64,000 nt of DNA from Kineosporia babensis (GTDB lineage: Bacteria > Actinomycetota > Actinomycetes > Actinomycetales > Kineosporiaceae): positions 416,490 to 480,489 of the forward strand of contig NZ_JAJOMB010000004.1 in assembly GCF_021129305.1 (NCBI RefSeq), read 5' to 3'. Position numbers and translations under genes: made by a program. Below are positions 47,426-55,946 of this stretch, in pieces. How positions within the stretch are numbered: position 1 is the first letter of the stretch; every line of letters starts with the position of its first letter. The notes below the pieces were generated by a model. The model had not been told where the DNA came from. It did no database searches and saw only the letters and a program-made list of their open reading frames with translations.

Positions 47426-48661
47426 GTGCTAGGCGCCCTGGCCGACGACTTCACCGGCGCGACCGACCTGGCGATGGCCCTGGTCGCCCGCGGTTTCCGC
47501 ACCGTGGTGACGATCGGTGTCCCGGCCACCGGGCCTGCCGGGCCGGCCGACGCGGTGGTCATCGCCCTGAAGACCCGCACCATCGAACCCTCGGCCGCCG
47601 TGTCGGCCAGCCGTAATGCCCTGCGCGCGCTGCGCCGACTGGGGGCCACGCGGTTCTACGACAAGTACTGCTCGACGTTCGATTCCACGCCGCGCGGCAA
47701 CATCGGCCCGATCATGGACGCGTTGGCGGCCGATCTGGGGACGCGGACCACGGTTGTGGTGCCCTCGTTCCCGGCCGCCGGGCGAACCGTGGTGGACGGG
47801 CAGTTGTTCGTTCACGGGACACCGCTTTCGGAGAGCTCCCTGCGGAATCACCCGCTCACCCCCATGACGGATTCCGACGTACCCCGGCTCTTGGCGGCCC
47901 AGAGCGCAGCTGAGGTCTCCCTGGTGCCGCTCTCCATCGTGCGCTCGGGTGGCTTACGGGCGGCTTTGGACGCTCTGCCGGACGTTTCTGGCTTACGGGC
48001 GGTTGTGGTCGACGCCGAAACTGAGGACGATCTGCTCGCCATCGCTGCCGCGACCGCCCACCTTCCGCTGATCACCGGAGGTTCCGGTCTGGCCTTGGGC
48101 CTGGAGGGACCGGGGACTCCCCCGGTGCGACTGGCTGCTCGCGGTGGACCCCGCGCGGTTCTCGCAGGGAGCGCCTCGGCCGCTACGCGGGGGCAGGTTG
48201 CTCACGCCCGATCGCTGATGCCCCACCGCAAGCTCGACGTCTCCTTGCTCCGAACAGATTTCGAGGGCGCGGTGGGCGAGCTCTCGGACTGGGCGTCGGA
48301 GTGCTGGAGCAAGAACAGTTCCGAACCGGTGCTGGTCTATGCCGTCGGGGAGCTGTCCGACGTCGAATCGGCTCCGTCCGACGGCGAGCCGGCTTCGGAG
48401 CTGGTGGAGCGGGCTCTGTCCCGGCTGGCCTCAGCTTTCGCCGACGCCGGCTGCCGGGAGCTGATCGTGGCCGGGGGCGAGACCTCCGGCGCAGTGGTCT
48501 CGGCACTGGGGGTGCGGGAGCTGGTGATCGGCCAGCCGGTTGCTCCCGGAGTCACCTGGGCCTCCGGCGACTCACGAGGCCGAGAGATGAATCTGCTGCT
48601 GAAATCCGGCAACTTCGGCGGCGAGGACCTGATGAGCTCGGCCTGGAAGGAACTGGCATGA
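47426..48661 (+). CDS. otnK: Four-carbon acid sugar kinase (DUF1537), OtnK type
   Basis: 411 aa. N-terminal ALADDFTGATDLAMALVARG is the DUF1537 sugar-binding start, followed by FYDKYCSTFDSTPRGNIGP, which is characteristic of OtnK-type 3-oxo-tetronate 4-kinases, and C-terminal nucleotide-binding SGSASAATRGQVAHA-like (LAGSASAATRGQVAHA) and LIVAGGETSGAVVSALG. It phosphorylates O4 of a 2-dehydro acid sugar with ATP. Start GTG 47426 with a GGAGGG site. It overlaps the aldolase gene by 4 bases (ATGA). Codon use is less GC-biased in its second half. Confidence 0.9.
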   Translation: MLGALADDFTGATDLAMALVARGFRTVVTIGVPATGPAGPADAVVIALKTRTIEPSAAVSASRNALRALRRLGATRFYDKYCSTFDSTPRGNIGPIMDALAADLGTRTTVVVPSFPAAGRTVVDGQLFVHGTPLSESSLRNHPLTPMTDSDVPRLLAAQSAAEVSLVPLSIVRSGGLRAALDALPDVSGLRAVVVDAETEDDLLAIAAATAHLPLITGGSGLALGLEGPGTPPVRLAARGGPRAVLAGSASAATRGQVAHARSLMPHRKLDVSLLRTDFEGAVGELSDWASECWSKNSSEPVLVYAVGELSDVESAPSDGEPASELVERALSRLASAFADAGCRELIVAGGETSGAVVSALGVRELVIGQPVAPGVTWASGDSRGREMNLLLKSGNFGGEDLMSSAWKELA

Positions 48662-49308
48662 GCCGGTCGATGGCGCAGGCCCGCACCGCCCTGGTGGCGA
48701 CCGGCCGCGAGCTCGTGGATCTCGGCCTGAGCCCGGGTACCTCGGGCAACATCAGCGTTCGGGTGGGCGACCGGATGCTGATCACCCCCACCAACGAGTC
48801 GATGGGATCGCTCCAGGAGGACCGCCTGGCCGAGCTCGACCTGGCCGGGAATCACCTGTCCGGCCCACGCCCGTCCAAGGAGTTCACTCTGCACCGGGCC
48901 TTCTACCGCCGGTCCCCGGAAGCCCGGGCCGTGGTGCACCTGCACAGCGTGAACGCGGTGGCCTGCGCCTGCCTGGAGCCGTGGTCCGAGGTCAGCGCGA
49001 TCGGCCCGATCACCCCGTACTTCGTGATGCGGGTGGGCCAGACCCCACTGATCGGTTACGCCCCGCCGGGAGACATCGCTCAGGCCGACGAGCTCGAGGC
49101 CCGGGACCAGCCGTTCCGGGCCGCGCTCCTGGCCAATCACGGTTCCGTGGTGGCCCATACGGATCTGGCGTCGGCGGTGAACACCGCCGTGGAGCTCGAA
49201 GAGGCCTGCAAACTGGCCGTACTGACGGCTGGGCGCTCGCCGCGCATGCTCAGTCACGAGCAGGCGGTGGAGCTGGCCGTGAAGTACGGCAGCCCCTGGA
49301 GCACCTGA
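48658..49308 (+). CDS. otnC: Class II aldolase family protein, OtnC-type 3-oxo-tetronate 4-phosphate decarboxylase
   Basis: 216 aa. Class II aldolase/adducin fold with [15 protein letters not shown], the phosphate loop [15 protein letters not shown] (typical of OtnC), zinc His pair in [15 protein letters not shown] and third His in [11 protein letters not shown]. OtnC decarboxylates 3-oxo-tetronate 4-phosphate to dihydroxyacetone phosphate and CO2. It follows the kinase with an ATGA overlap, so the pair carries the last two steps of a threonate/erythronate-like pathway. Confidence 0.9.
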   Translation: MSRSMAQARTALVATGRELVDLGLSPGTSGNISVRVGDRMLITPTNESMGSLQEDRLAELDLAGNHLSGPRPSKEFTLHRAFYRRSPEARAVVHLHSVNAVACACLEPWSEVSAIGPITPYFVMRVGQTPLIGYAPPGDIAQADELEARDQPFRAALLANHGSVVAHTDLASAVNTAVELEEACKLAVLTAGRSPRMLSHEQAVELAVKYGSPWST

Positions 49309-49314
49309 GCGTCC

Positions 49315-49350
49315 GTCGGCCCGTCCGGTAACCGAACCGGGCGGGCCGAC
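49315..49350. terminator. Bidirectional terminator after otnC and hisF
   Basis: A 15-bp stem (49315-49329 with 49336-49350, one wobble pair), between convergent stops at 49308 and 49369. Confidence 0.85.
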
Positions 49351-49368
49351 GTCCTCAAGCAAACGAAC

Positions 49369-50139
49369 TCAGCGCACCGCCACGCCGTCGGCCCGCAGCG
49401 CGTCCTTCACGTCCCCGATGGTCAACTGCTGGAAGTGGAAGACGCTGGCCGCCAGCACCGCGTCGGCCCCGGCCGCCACCGCGGGCGGAAAATGCTCCAC
49501 CGCACCGGCTCCCCCGCTGGCGATCAGCGGTACCCCGACCTCGTTGCGCACCATCCGCAGCAGTTCCAGGTCGAAGCCGTTACGGGTGCCGTCCGCGTCC
49601 ATCGAGTTCAGCAGGATCTCGCCGGCCCCCAGCGAAGCGCCGCGCGCGGCCCACTCCACCGCGTCGATCCCCGTGCCCTTACGCCCGCCGTGGGTGGTCA
49701 CCTCGAAGCCCGAGGCCGTGTCCGTACCGGGCTGACAGCGCCGGGCGTCCACCGACAGCACCAGCACCTGAGCGCCGAACCGGTGGGCTACTTCGGAGAT
49801 CAGCTCGGGCCGCTGGATCGCCGCGGTGTTCACCCCGACCTTGTCCGCCCCGGCCCGCAGCAGCTTGTCCACGTCCTCGACCGCGCGCACGCCACCGCCG
49901 ACGGTGAGCGGGATGAACACCTGCTCGGCGGTGCGGGAGACGACGTCGTACATCGTGGCGCGGCCCGAGGAGGAGGCCGTGACGTCGAGGAAGGTCAGCT
50001 CGTCGGCGCCCTCCGCGTCGTACCGGGCGGCGAGCTCGACCGGGTCACCGGCGTCTCGCAGGCCCTCGAAGTTGACGCCCTTGACCACGCGTCCGGCATC
50101 GACGTCCAGACAGGGAATGACTCGCACAGCAACCGACAC
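49369..50139 (-). CDS. hisF: Imidazole glycerol phosphate synthase subunit HisF
   Basis: 256 aa. The cyclase subunit that, with HisH, forms imidazole glycerol phosphate. The first catalytic Asp is in [19 protein letters not shown]; the second in [27 protein letters not shown] ([19 protein letters not shown]) and [13 protein letters not shown] are the phosphate loops. The start is a GTG at 50139 or 50127. No other his gene is next to it, so the his pathway is dispersed. Confidence 0.95.
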   Translation of the reverse strand: MSVAVRVIPCLDVDAGRVVKGVNFEGLRDAGDPVELAARYDAEGADELTFLDVTASSSGRATMYDVVSRTAEQVFIPLTVGGGVRAVEDVDKLLRAGADKVGVNTAAIQRPELISEVAHRFGAQVLVLSVDARRCQPGTDTASGFEVTTHGGRKGTGIDAVEWAARGASLGAGEILLNSMDADGTRNGFDLELLRMVRNEVGVPLIASGGAGAVEHFPPAVAAGADAVLAASVFHFQQLTIGDVKDALRADGVAVR

Positions 50140-50162
50140 GGCGACAGCGTAGTGTCCGCCGG

Positions 50163-50747
50163 ATGCTGTCCGAGCAAGAGCGGTGGCCCGAACCGGCCGT
50201 AGCCCAGGTGCTGCGCCTGATCACCCCGAACACCGCCACCGTGATCGCCCTGGACGGCCCGAGCGGCGCGGGCAAGACCACCCTGGCCGACCAGGTCGCG
50301 GCCGAGCTCGGCGACACGGCCGCCGTGGTGCGGATGGAAGACCTCTACCCCGGCTGGGACGGACTGGAAGCGGCCACCCACCGCCTGGCCGACGAGGTGC
50401 TACCCCCGCTGCTGCGCGGACAGGAGGCGGTATTCACGCGCTGGGACTGGACCGAAGACCGTTATGGCCAGATTCGGGACGTAGTGCCCAGCAAACTGGT
50501 GACCATCGTCGAGGGAGTGGGCTCGGGAACCCTCGCCGCCGCGTCCTCAATTTCTGCTCTGGTGTTCGTGAATGCTCCTGAACAGGTCAGACATGCCCGC
50601 GCGATGGCCCGGGACGGGGAGGGCTATCGGCCCCACTGGGAGCGCTGGGCCGCCCAGGAACGCCGGTATTTCGCCCGGGAACGTCCCCAGGAAAGGGCAG
50701 ACCTGCAGTTGCTTCCAGGTTTGACTCAGGGTGGCGGTCTACCCTGA
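50163..50747 (+). CDS. Uridine kinase-like P-loop protein
   Basis: 194 aa. Walker [18 protein letters not shown] (residues 29-45), [16 protein letters not shown] as the acceptor Asp region of uridine/pantothenate kinase-like enzymes, [10 protein letters not shown] as the strand-3 Glu, and [17 protein letters not shown] as the lid with Arg residues. Probably phosphorylates a nucleoside or another small hydroxyl substrate. It is divergent to hisF (24 bases apart). Confidence 0.85.
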   Translation: MLSEQERWPEPAVAQVLRLITPNTATVIALDGPSGAGKTTLADQVAAELGDTAAVVRMEDLYPGWDGLEAATHRLADEVLPPLLRGQEAVFTRWDWTEDRYGQIRDVVPSKLVTIVEGVGSGTLAAASSISALVFVNAPEQVRHARAMARDGEGYRPHWERWAAQERRYFARERPQERADLQLLPGLTQGGGLP

Positions 50748-50751
50748 CCGC

Positions 50752-51285
50752 GTGTCCAAGCGCGGAGCGAAATTCCTGACCGCCGAGCAGCAGCGCTGGG
50801 TGGGCCCGGTGTTCCGGCTGCTCATCGGGGGCGTGTTCCTCTACACCGGTTTCAAGAAGATCCAGGACATCGACGACACGATCCGCTCGGTGCGCAACTA
50901 CCAGCTGCTGCCCGAGGCGATCGTGCCCACCGTAGGCTCCGCCCTGCCGGTGGTCGAGCTGATCCTCGGCGTGCTGCTGGTGGCCGGGTTGCTCAACCGG
51001 TTCACCGCGGTCCTCAGCTTCCTGACCAGCCTGGCCTTCTTCATCGGGGTGGCCTCGGCCTGGGCACGGGGGCTGCAGATCGAGTGCGGCTGCTTCGGCA
51101 ACAGCGGGTTCACCGCGAACCCGGTGCCCGGCTACGTCCGGGAGCTGGTGCTGAACGGCGCGATCATGCTCGGCTGCGTCTGGCTGATCCGTTGCGGAGC
51201 GGGCCGGTTCGCGCTGGACGAGCGGCTCGGGCTCACGCCCGTCCCGGAGATCGACGCAGAAGAAGCACGCTCCAGCAATCACTGA
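50752..51285 (+). CDS. MauE/DoxX-family redox-associated membrane protein
   Basis: About 177 aa with four hydrophobic segments: FRLLIGGVFLYTGFKKIQD, GSALPVVELILGVLLVAGLL, AVLSFLTSLAFFIGVASAWA and LVLNGAIMLGCVWLIRCG. The CGCFG motif (in QIECGCFGNSG), between helices 3 and 4, is a typical redox Cys pair of this family. It follows with DsbA-like and SelW-like genes, so a role in thiol oxidation at the membrane is likely. Starts at GTG 50731 and 50752 both fit; the second matches relatives better. Confidence 0.87.
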   Translation: MSKRGAKFLTAEQQRWVGPVFRLLIGGVFLYTGFKKIQDIDDTIRSVRNYQLLPEAIVPTVGSALPVVELILGVLLVAGLLNRFTAVLSFLTSLAFFIGVASAWARGLQIECGCFGNSGFTANPVPGYVRELVLNGAIMLGCVWLIRCGAGRFALDERLGLTPVPEIDAEEARSSNH

Positions 51286-51297
51286 AAGGCACCAGAG

Positions 51298-52053
51298 ATG
51301 GTCAGCGGAAGCTCGAGCCGGGACGCCCGGCAGGCCAAGGCCGCCGAAATGCGCGCCCAGGTCGCCAAGGCCGAGGCCAGGCGGCGGATGCTCCTGGTCG
51401 GCAGCGTGGTCATGGCCCTGGTCGTGGTGATCGTGGGGGTCTTCGTGGTGGTGCAGAACACCCGCCGCGACAACGCCACCGCGAGCACGGCCACCCCGGC
51501 CGGCATCGGCGCGAAGAACTCGATCGTCAGCGGCCCGGACTCCGCGCCGGTGAAGGTCGTGATCTACGAGGACTTCCAGTGCCCGTACTGCGCGCAGTTC
51601 GAGGCGGCCAACCGCGAGCAGCTGGCGGCCTGGACCGAGGCCGGTGACGTGCAGGTGCAGTACCGCCCGATCTCCTTCCTGGACAACGCCTCCACCGACA
51701 AGTACTCCACCCGCGCCCTGAACGCGGTCGGCGCGGTGGTGAACTCGGCCCCCGAGTCGTTCCTGGAGTTCCACAACCTGCTGTTCGAGAACCAGCCCGC
51801 CGAGGGCGGCGCCGGCCTCACCGACGACCAGCTGATCGAGTACGCCGTGCAGGCCGGGGCCCCGGAGGCGGAGATCCGCACCGCGGTCGAGGATCTGACC
51901 TACGAGAGCTGGACCAAGCGGGTCACCGAGGCCTCCTCCAAGGACGGCATCGCCAGCACTCCGACGGTGCAGGTCGACGGCACCGCGCTGGAGAGCCTGG
52001 ACGCCGCCTCGCTGAAGAGCGCGGTGGACGCGGCGCTGGCGAAGGCCAAGTAG
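51298..52053 (+). CDS. Membrane-anchored DsbA-family thiol-disulfide oxidoreductase
   Basis: 251 aa. A basic cytoplasmic N-terminus and one helix (MLLVGSVVMALVVVIVGVFV, residues 31-50) anchor a DsbA-like thioredoxin domain outside the cell. The active site is CPYC in VVIYEDFQCPYCAQFE and the cis-Pro loop is ASTPTVQVDG. The helical insert is present. It is probably re-oxidised by the preceding membrane protein. 12 bases separate the genes. Confidence 0.93.
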   Translation: MVSGSSSRDARQAKAAEMRAQVAKAEARRRMLLVGSVVMALVVVIVGVFVVVQNTRRDNATASTATPAGIGAKNSIVSGPDSAPVKVVIYEDFQCPYCAQFEAANREQLAAWTEAGDVQVQYRPISFLDNASTDKYSTRALNAVGAVVNSAPESFLEFHNLLFENQPAEGGAGLTDDQLIEYAVQAGAPEAEIRTAVEDLTYESWTKRVTEASSKDGIASTPTVQVDGTALESLDAASLKSAVDAALAKAK

Positions 52054-52343
52054 TGGCGCGGGTTTCGGTCACCTACTGCACGCAGTGCAACTGGCTGCTG
52101 CGGGCGGCGTGGGTTGCCCAGGAACTGCTGCAGACGTTCGGCACCGAACTGGACGAGGTGGCGCTGGTCCCGGGCACCGGCGGCGTGTTTCAGGTACGGG
52201 TGGCCGAAACCCTGGTCTGGGACCGCAAGTCCGACGGCGGTACGCCGGACATCGTGGAGCTGAAGCGCCGGGTGCGCGACATCGCCGCGCCCGGCCACGC
52301 CCTGGGGCATGCTGACCGAGCGGCGGCGAAAAAGCAGAGCTAG
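52053..52343 (+). CDS. SelT/SelW/SelH-family redox protein
   Basis: 96 aa. Small thioredoxin-like fold with the N-terminal CxxC motif in VTYCTQCNWLLRAAWVAQEL (Cys where eukaryotic SelW has Sec) and ALVPGTGGVFQVRVAETLVW for the next strands. Its redox partner is unknown. The GTG start shares one base with the DsbA-like stop (TAG/GTG), so translation is coupled; it is the last gene of the redox trio. Confidence 0.9.
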   Translation: MARVSVTYCTQCNWLLRAAWVAQELLQTFGTELDEVALVPGTGGVFQVRVAETLVWDRKSDGGTPDIVELKRRVRDIAAPGHALGHADRAAAKKQS

Positions 52344-52820
52344 CTAGGAACTCCGGTGGTGGTGGGCGACCAGCCGGGCCAGGCGTTCGGCTTCCTTCTG
52401 GGCCGGTTCGCCGTCGGCGCGCTGGATCGCCATCACCGCCACCGGATCGCCGTCCGTGGTGGCCAGGCTGACCCAGGGGGCGCTGCCCGAGTAGTGCACG
52501 TCCTCGATCTCGGACCAGCTCAGCGTCCGGGTCAGCAGGATGTTGCGGACCTTCAGGCCGTCCTCGGTGGGGGTGGCCCGCACGCCGCCGAACCGGCTCA
52601 TCCCCCAGCCGATGAACACGGCCACGCCCATCATGCTGAGCCGGTCGGTCAGGCCCACCGAGGTAGGCCCGGACCAGGGCAGCATCAGGGCCCAGGCGCC
52701 GATCGCCAGGAACTGCCCGATCCCCATCGCCCAGGCCGCGATCCGGCCCTTGCGGGAGACGAACGGACGGTGCAGTGCGGCGGTCCGGTCGCTCTCGCCG
52801 GTCTCGCCCGTCACTGTCAC
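52344..52820 (-). CDS. PH-domain membrane protein (Rv1417-like)
   Basis: 158 aa. Two N-terminal hydrophobic segments ([20 protein letters not shown] and [19 protein letters not shown]) then a short bacterial PH domain ([40 protein letters not shown]). The function is unknown. A homologous gene follows ribH in M. tuberculosis, supporting orthology. Start GTG 52820 overlaps the hisE stop (GTGA). It abuts the SelW gene tail to tail with no gap. Confidence 0.85.
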   Translation of the reverse strand: MTVTGETGESDRTAALHRPFVSRKGRIAAWAMGIGQFLAIGAWALMLPWSGPTSVGLTDRLSMMGVAVFIGWGMSRFGGVRATPTEDGLKVRNILLTRTLSWSEIEDVHYSGSAPWVSLATTDGDPVAVMAIQRADGEPAQKEAERLARLVAHHHRSS

Positions 52821-53080
52821 AGGTGCTTGTAGACGTCGTCGAGGCTGATCCCCTTGGCGATCATCATCACCTGCAGGTGGTACAGGAGCTGGGAGATCTC
52901 CTCGGCGGCCTGCTCGTTCGACTCGTACTCGGCCGCCATCCAGACCTCGGCCGCCTCTTCGACCACCTTCTTGCCGATGCTGTGCACCCCGGCGTCCAGG
53001 GCGGCGACCGTGCCGGAACCCTCGGGACGGGTCTGGGCGCGGTGGGTCAACTCGGCGAACAGGTCATCGAACGTCTTCAC
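52817..53080 (-). CDS. hisE: Phosphoribosyl-ATP pyrophosphatase
   Basis: 87 aa. All-alpha NTP-pyrophosphatase fold with the metal motif [18 protein letters not shown] and [17 protein letters not shown]. Second step of histidine synthesis. The GTG at 53080 ([11 protein letters not shown]) is the family start; the longer frame has no support. hisG, which usually follows hisE, is absent; the PH gene follows instead. Confidence 0.94.
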   Translation of the reverse strand: MKTFDDLFAELTHRAQTRPEGSGTVAALDAGVHSIGKKVVEEAAEVWMAAEYESNEQAAEEISQLLYHLQVMMIAKGISLDDVYKHL

Positions 53081-53135
53081 AGCGATGAGACTAGTGGGGG
53101 TCCCGGCCACCTCGGGTCACCGGGACCGCCACTTC

Positions 53136-53233
53136 ACTGCTTACGGACGCTGTGGCCGGCTTAGGTCCAACTGCTTACGGACGCGGTGGCCGGCTTACGT
53201 CCAACTGCTTACGGACGCGGTGGCCGGCTGACG
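53136..53233. repeat. 34-bp tandem repeat (about 2.9 copies)
   Basis: Copies start at 53136, 53170 and 53204; each begins actgcttacggacgc and holds ggtggccggcttacgtcca. Copies differ at two or three bases; the third is cut short by 4 bases. The array fills most of the gap between the ribH stop (53236) and the hisE start. Confidence 0.93.
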
Positions 53234-53235
53234 GG

Positions 53236-53721
53236 TCAGGCCGGCACCGGGGAAGGCAGGTCACTGAGGACGGCGGCGGCCGCGACGGCCGCGGTGGCGG
53301 CCTCGTGCCCCTTGTCCTCGTGCGAGCCCTCCAGGCCGGCCCGGTCCAGCGCCTGCTCGATCGTGTCGCAGGTGAGCACCCCGAAACCGACCGGGACCCC
53401 AGTGCGCACACTGACGTCCGTAAGCCCGTTCGTGGCCGCCAGGCAGACGTAGTCGAAGTGCGGCGTACCGCCCCGGACCACCACGCCCAGCGCGACCACG
53501 GCGTCCACCCCGGAGGCGGCCAGGCGGGCGGCCGCGACCGGGAGCTCGAACGTGCCGGGCACCTTCAGCTCCACCACGTTCTGCACGCCGGCCTCGGCCA
53601 GGCCGCGGCGGGCGCCGTCGACCAGACCGCCCATCACCTGCTCGTGCCATCCGGCGTGGACCAGGCCGACCCGCAGCCGCGAGCCGTCCACCGTGATCGT
53701 GGGCGAACCCTCGCCACTCAT
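53236..53721 (-). CDS. ribH: 6,7-Dimethyl-8-ribityllumazine synthase
   Basis: 161 aa. It condenses the aminopyrimidine with dihydroxybutanone phosphate in riboflavin synthesis. Motifs: [39 protein letters not shown] and [18 protein letters not shown] with the catalytic His. Third gene of the riboflavin operon, 41 bases after ribBA. Confidence 0.96.
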   Translation of the reverse strand: MSGEGSPTITVDGSRLRVGLVHAGWHEQVMGGLVDGARRGLAEAGVQNVVELKVPGTFELPVAAARLAASGVDAVVALGVVVRGGTPHFDYVCLAATNGLTDVSVRTGVPVGFGVLTCDTIEQALDRAGLEGSHEDKGHEAATAAVAAAAVLSDLPSPVPA

Positions 53722-53762
53722 CTGGTTCTCCTTCGTCCTGCTCTACTACTGATAGGTACGGG

Positions 53763-55058
53763 TCAGAGCGCGTCGAGCTGGTGACCCATGAGGTCCCGCT
53801 TACTGGTCAGGTAGGCCTGGTTGTGCCGGTTCACGCCGACCTGCAGGCCGATCCGCTCGGTCACCGTGATGCCGTGCTCGGCCAGGCCGGTGAGCTTGGC
53901 CGGGTTGTTGGTGAGCAGGCGGATCGAGTCCAGGCCGAGGTCGTCCAGGACGGCGGCGGCCGCGCCGTACTCCCGGGCGTCGGCCGGCAGCCCCTGGGCG
54001 GTGTTCGCGGCCACCGTGTCCAGGCCCGAGTCCTGCAGCTGGTAGGCGGTGAGCTTGGCCAGCAGGCCGATCCCCCGGCCCTCGTGCCCGCGCAGGTACA
54101 CGACCACGCCGCCCTCGGCCGCGATCGTGTCCATCGCCGCGGCCAGCTGAGGGCCGCAGTCGCAGCGACTGGAGCCGAAGGCATCGCCGGTGAGGCATTC
54201 GGAGTGCACCCGCACCAGCGCGCCGCTGACCGAGGGGTCGCCCGCCACTAGGGCGACGTGCTCGTGGCCGGTGAGCATGTCGCGGTACGCGATGGCCCGG
54301 AAGTCGCCGTGGCTGGTCGGCAGCAGCGACTCGGCCACCCGCCGCACCCGGGCGGGCGCCTGCACCGGGGTCTCCGGCTCGGCCGAGGGGTGTTCCCGGC
54401 GGTACGCCACCAGGTCCTCGATGCTGATCAGGGGAAGGCCGAACTCGTCGGCGAGCGCGCGCAGCCCGGGAAGGCGGGTCACCGGCCCGGCGTCCTCGAC
54501 CACCTCGGCCAGTACCCCGACCGGCGGCAGGCCGGCCAGCACGCACAGGTCCACGGCGGCCTCGGTGTGCCCCCGGCGCTCGAGCACGCCACCGGGGCGG
54601 GCGCGCAGCGGGAACACGTGGCCGGGGCGGACCAGGTCTTCGGGGACGGTCTGCTCGTCGGCCAGCAGCCGCAGGGTGATCGAGCGGTCGGCGGCGCTGA
54701 TCCCGGTAGCGATGCCGGAACGGGCGTCGACCGAGACGGTGTAGGCGGTGCGCAGCGACTCCTCGTTGCGCTCGACCATGTGCGGCAGCCGCAGGGCGTC
54801 GGCCTGCTCGTCGGGCATCGGGGCGCACAGCACGCCGGAGGTGTGGCGGATGGTCCAGCCGACCCATTCGGGCGAGGCGTGGACTGCGGCCATGATGACG
54901 TCGCCCTCGTTCTCCCGGTCGGCGTCGTCGACCACCAGCACCGGCAGGCCGGAACGCAGCGCCTCGACCGCCTTCTCCACCGGGTCGAGGTGGATCTCGC
55001 CGGCCCGCGGGTCTTCCCAGCCGAGGTCCGGGCCGATCTCCTGCACGTCGCTGCTCAT
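53763..55058 (-). CDS. ribBA: Bifunctional dihydroxybutanone-phosphate synthase / GTP cyclohydrolase II
   Basis: 431 aa. The N-terminal RibB domain (residues 25-225) has DDADRENEGDVIMAA for the acidic loop and TSGVLCAPMPDEQADALRLP. The C-terminal RibA domain (230-431) has zinc cysteines in SECLTGDAFGSSRCDCGPQL and the YLRGHEGRGIGLLAKL GTP site. It supplies both precursors of lumazine. The ATG overlaps the ribE stop (ATGA). Confidence 0.96.
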   Translation of the reverse strand: MSSDVQEIGPDLGWEDPRAGEIHLDPVEKAVEALRSGLPVLVVDDADRENEGDVIMAAVHASPEWVGWTIRHTSGVLCAPMPDEQADALRLPHMVERNEESLRTAYTVSVDARSGIATGISAADRSITLRLLADEQTVPEDLVRPGHVFPLRARPGGVLERRGHTEAAVDLCVLAGLPPVGVLAEVVEDAGPVTRLPGLRALADEFGLPLISIEDLVAYRREHPSAEPETPVQAPARVRRVAESLLPTSHGDFRAIAYRDMLTGHEHVALVAGDPSVSGALVRVHSECLTGDAFGSSRCDCGPQLAAAMDTIAAEGGVVVYLRGHEGRGIGLLAKLTAYQLQDSGLDTVAANTAQGLPADAREYGAAAAVLDDLGLDSIRLLTNNPAKLTGLAEHGITVTERIGLQVGVNRHNQAYLTSKRDLMGHQLDAL

Positions 55059-55690
55059 CGCGCCGCCACCGTCTCTTCCGTGGTTGTCGGGGTTTGGGTG
55101 AGCCGCTCCACGTACTTGGCCAGCACGTCGACCTCGATGTTGACCGGCTCACCGACCGTGCGCAGGCCCAGGGTGGTGCGGCTGAGGGTCTCGGGGATCA
55201 GCGAGACGGTGACGATGCTGCTGCCGTCAGGCTGGTCGCCGAGCCCGGCGACGGTGAGCGAGACCCCGTCCAGGGTGATCGAGCCCTTGGCCACGACGTA
55301 GCGGGACAGCTCGGCGGGGATCCGGATCCGGACCAGCTCCCAGCGATCGCCCGGGACGCGTTCGGTGACGGTGCCCGTCCCGTCGACGTGGCCCTGCACG
55401 ACGTGCCCGCCGAAACGTCCGTTGGCCTGCAGGGGACGTTCGAGATTGACCCGGGCCCCGGGGACGGCGGTGCGCAGTGAGCTGCGGTGGAGGGTCTCGG
55501 CCATCACGTCCGCAGTGAAACTGTCGGTGCTGAGCTCGACCACGGTGAGACAGACGCCGTTGACCGCGATGGAGGCTCCCGGGACTGCGTCCGCGGTCAC
55601 GATCGGACCTCGGACAGTGACCCGCGCGGAATCCTCGCCAGGTACGAGCTCGACGACCTGGCCCAGCTCTTCGACGATGCCGGTGAACAT
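55055..55690 (-). CDS. ribE: Riboflavin synthase alpha chain
   Basis: 211 aa. Two lumazine-binding halves: MFTGIVEELGQVVEL with SIAVNGVCLTVVELSTDSF, and GHVVQGHVDGTG with SITLDGVSLTVAGLG. It dismutates two lumazines to riboflavin. ATG 55690 is chosen because MFTGIVEE is the invariant start and AGGAGGG lies 7 bases upstream. First gene under the FMN riboswitch. Confidence 0.96.
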   Translation of the reverse strand: MFTGIVEELGQVVELVPGEDSARVTVRGPIVTADAVPGASIAVNGVCLTVVELSTDSFTADVMAETLHRSSLRTAVPGARVNLERPLQANGRFGGHVVQGHVDGTGTVTERVPGDRWELVRIRIPAELSRYVVAKGSITLDGVSLTVAGLGDQPDGSSIVTVSLIPETLSRTTLGLRTVGEPVNIEVDVLAKYVERLTQTPTTTEETVAAR

Positions 55691-55692
55691 CT

Positions 55693-55734
55693 GTGACCCT
55701 CCTACCACGCCGTTACGCGGGCTCCGGGGGTCAC
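55693..55734 (-). promoter_or_regulatory. Stem that can hide the ribE ribosome binding site
   Basis: On the minus strand gtgaccc (55728-55734) is the exact complement of gggtcac (55693-55699). The latter abuts and shares bases with the ribE site aggaggg (55698-55704). Pairing would block initiation and suggests translational control by the riboswitch. Confidence 0.55.
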
Positions 55735-55746
55735 GACGTGGGCAGA

Positions 55747-55764
55747 CCGGCGATCGCTCGCCGG
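55747..55764 (-). promoter_or_regulatory. Expression-platform hairpin of the FMN riboswitch
   Basis: A perfect 7-bp hairpin (55747-55753 with 55758-55764, TCGC loop) between the aptamer and the SD-hiding stem. It may be a terminator without T-tract or an anti-sequestering element. Confidence 0.45.
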
Positions 55765-55815
55765 AAATACGTCGTCCGGCACCGAGGACGATCCCGCAGG
55801 ATCACCAACGGCACC

Positions 55816-55946
55816 GCGTGCTGCCTCCCATCCGGACTTTCACCGTCGGTCCTGGAATTCCACCAGGTCAACCGGCCACCAACGTTCAGTGGACGGGTCG
55901 CGGACTGTTACCGCCGGCTCGGAATTTCACCGACCCCGGAGCACGC
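55816..55946 (-). ncRNA. FMN riboswitch (RFN element)
   Basis: On the minus strand the conserved core is present: ggggtcggtgaaattccga, then ggcggtaacagtccgcgac, ggtggaattccaggaccga and cggtgaaagtccggatggga. The P1 stem is gcgtgct (55940-55946) with agcacgc (55816-55822). FMN binding lowers expression of the riboflavin genes ribE-ribBA-ribH below. Confidence 0.96.

Noticed and set aside
47950..48002. tggcttacgggcgg repeated 39 bases apart in the kinase gene
   Set aside because: It encodes SGGLRAAL- and SGLRAVV-like segments in frame; short and probably chance plus codon preference.
53136..53233. CRISPR-like 34-bp repeats
   Set aside because: The copies are directly adjacent with no spacers.
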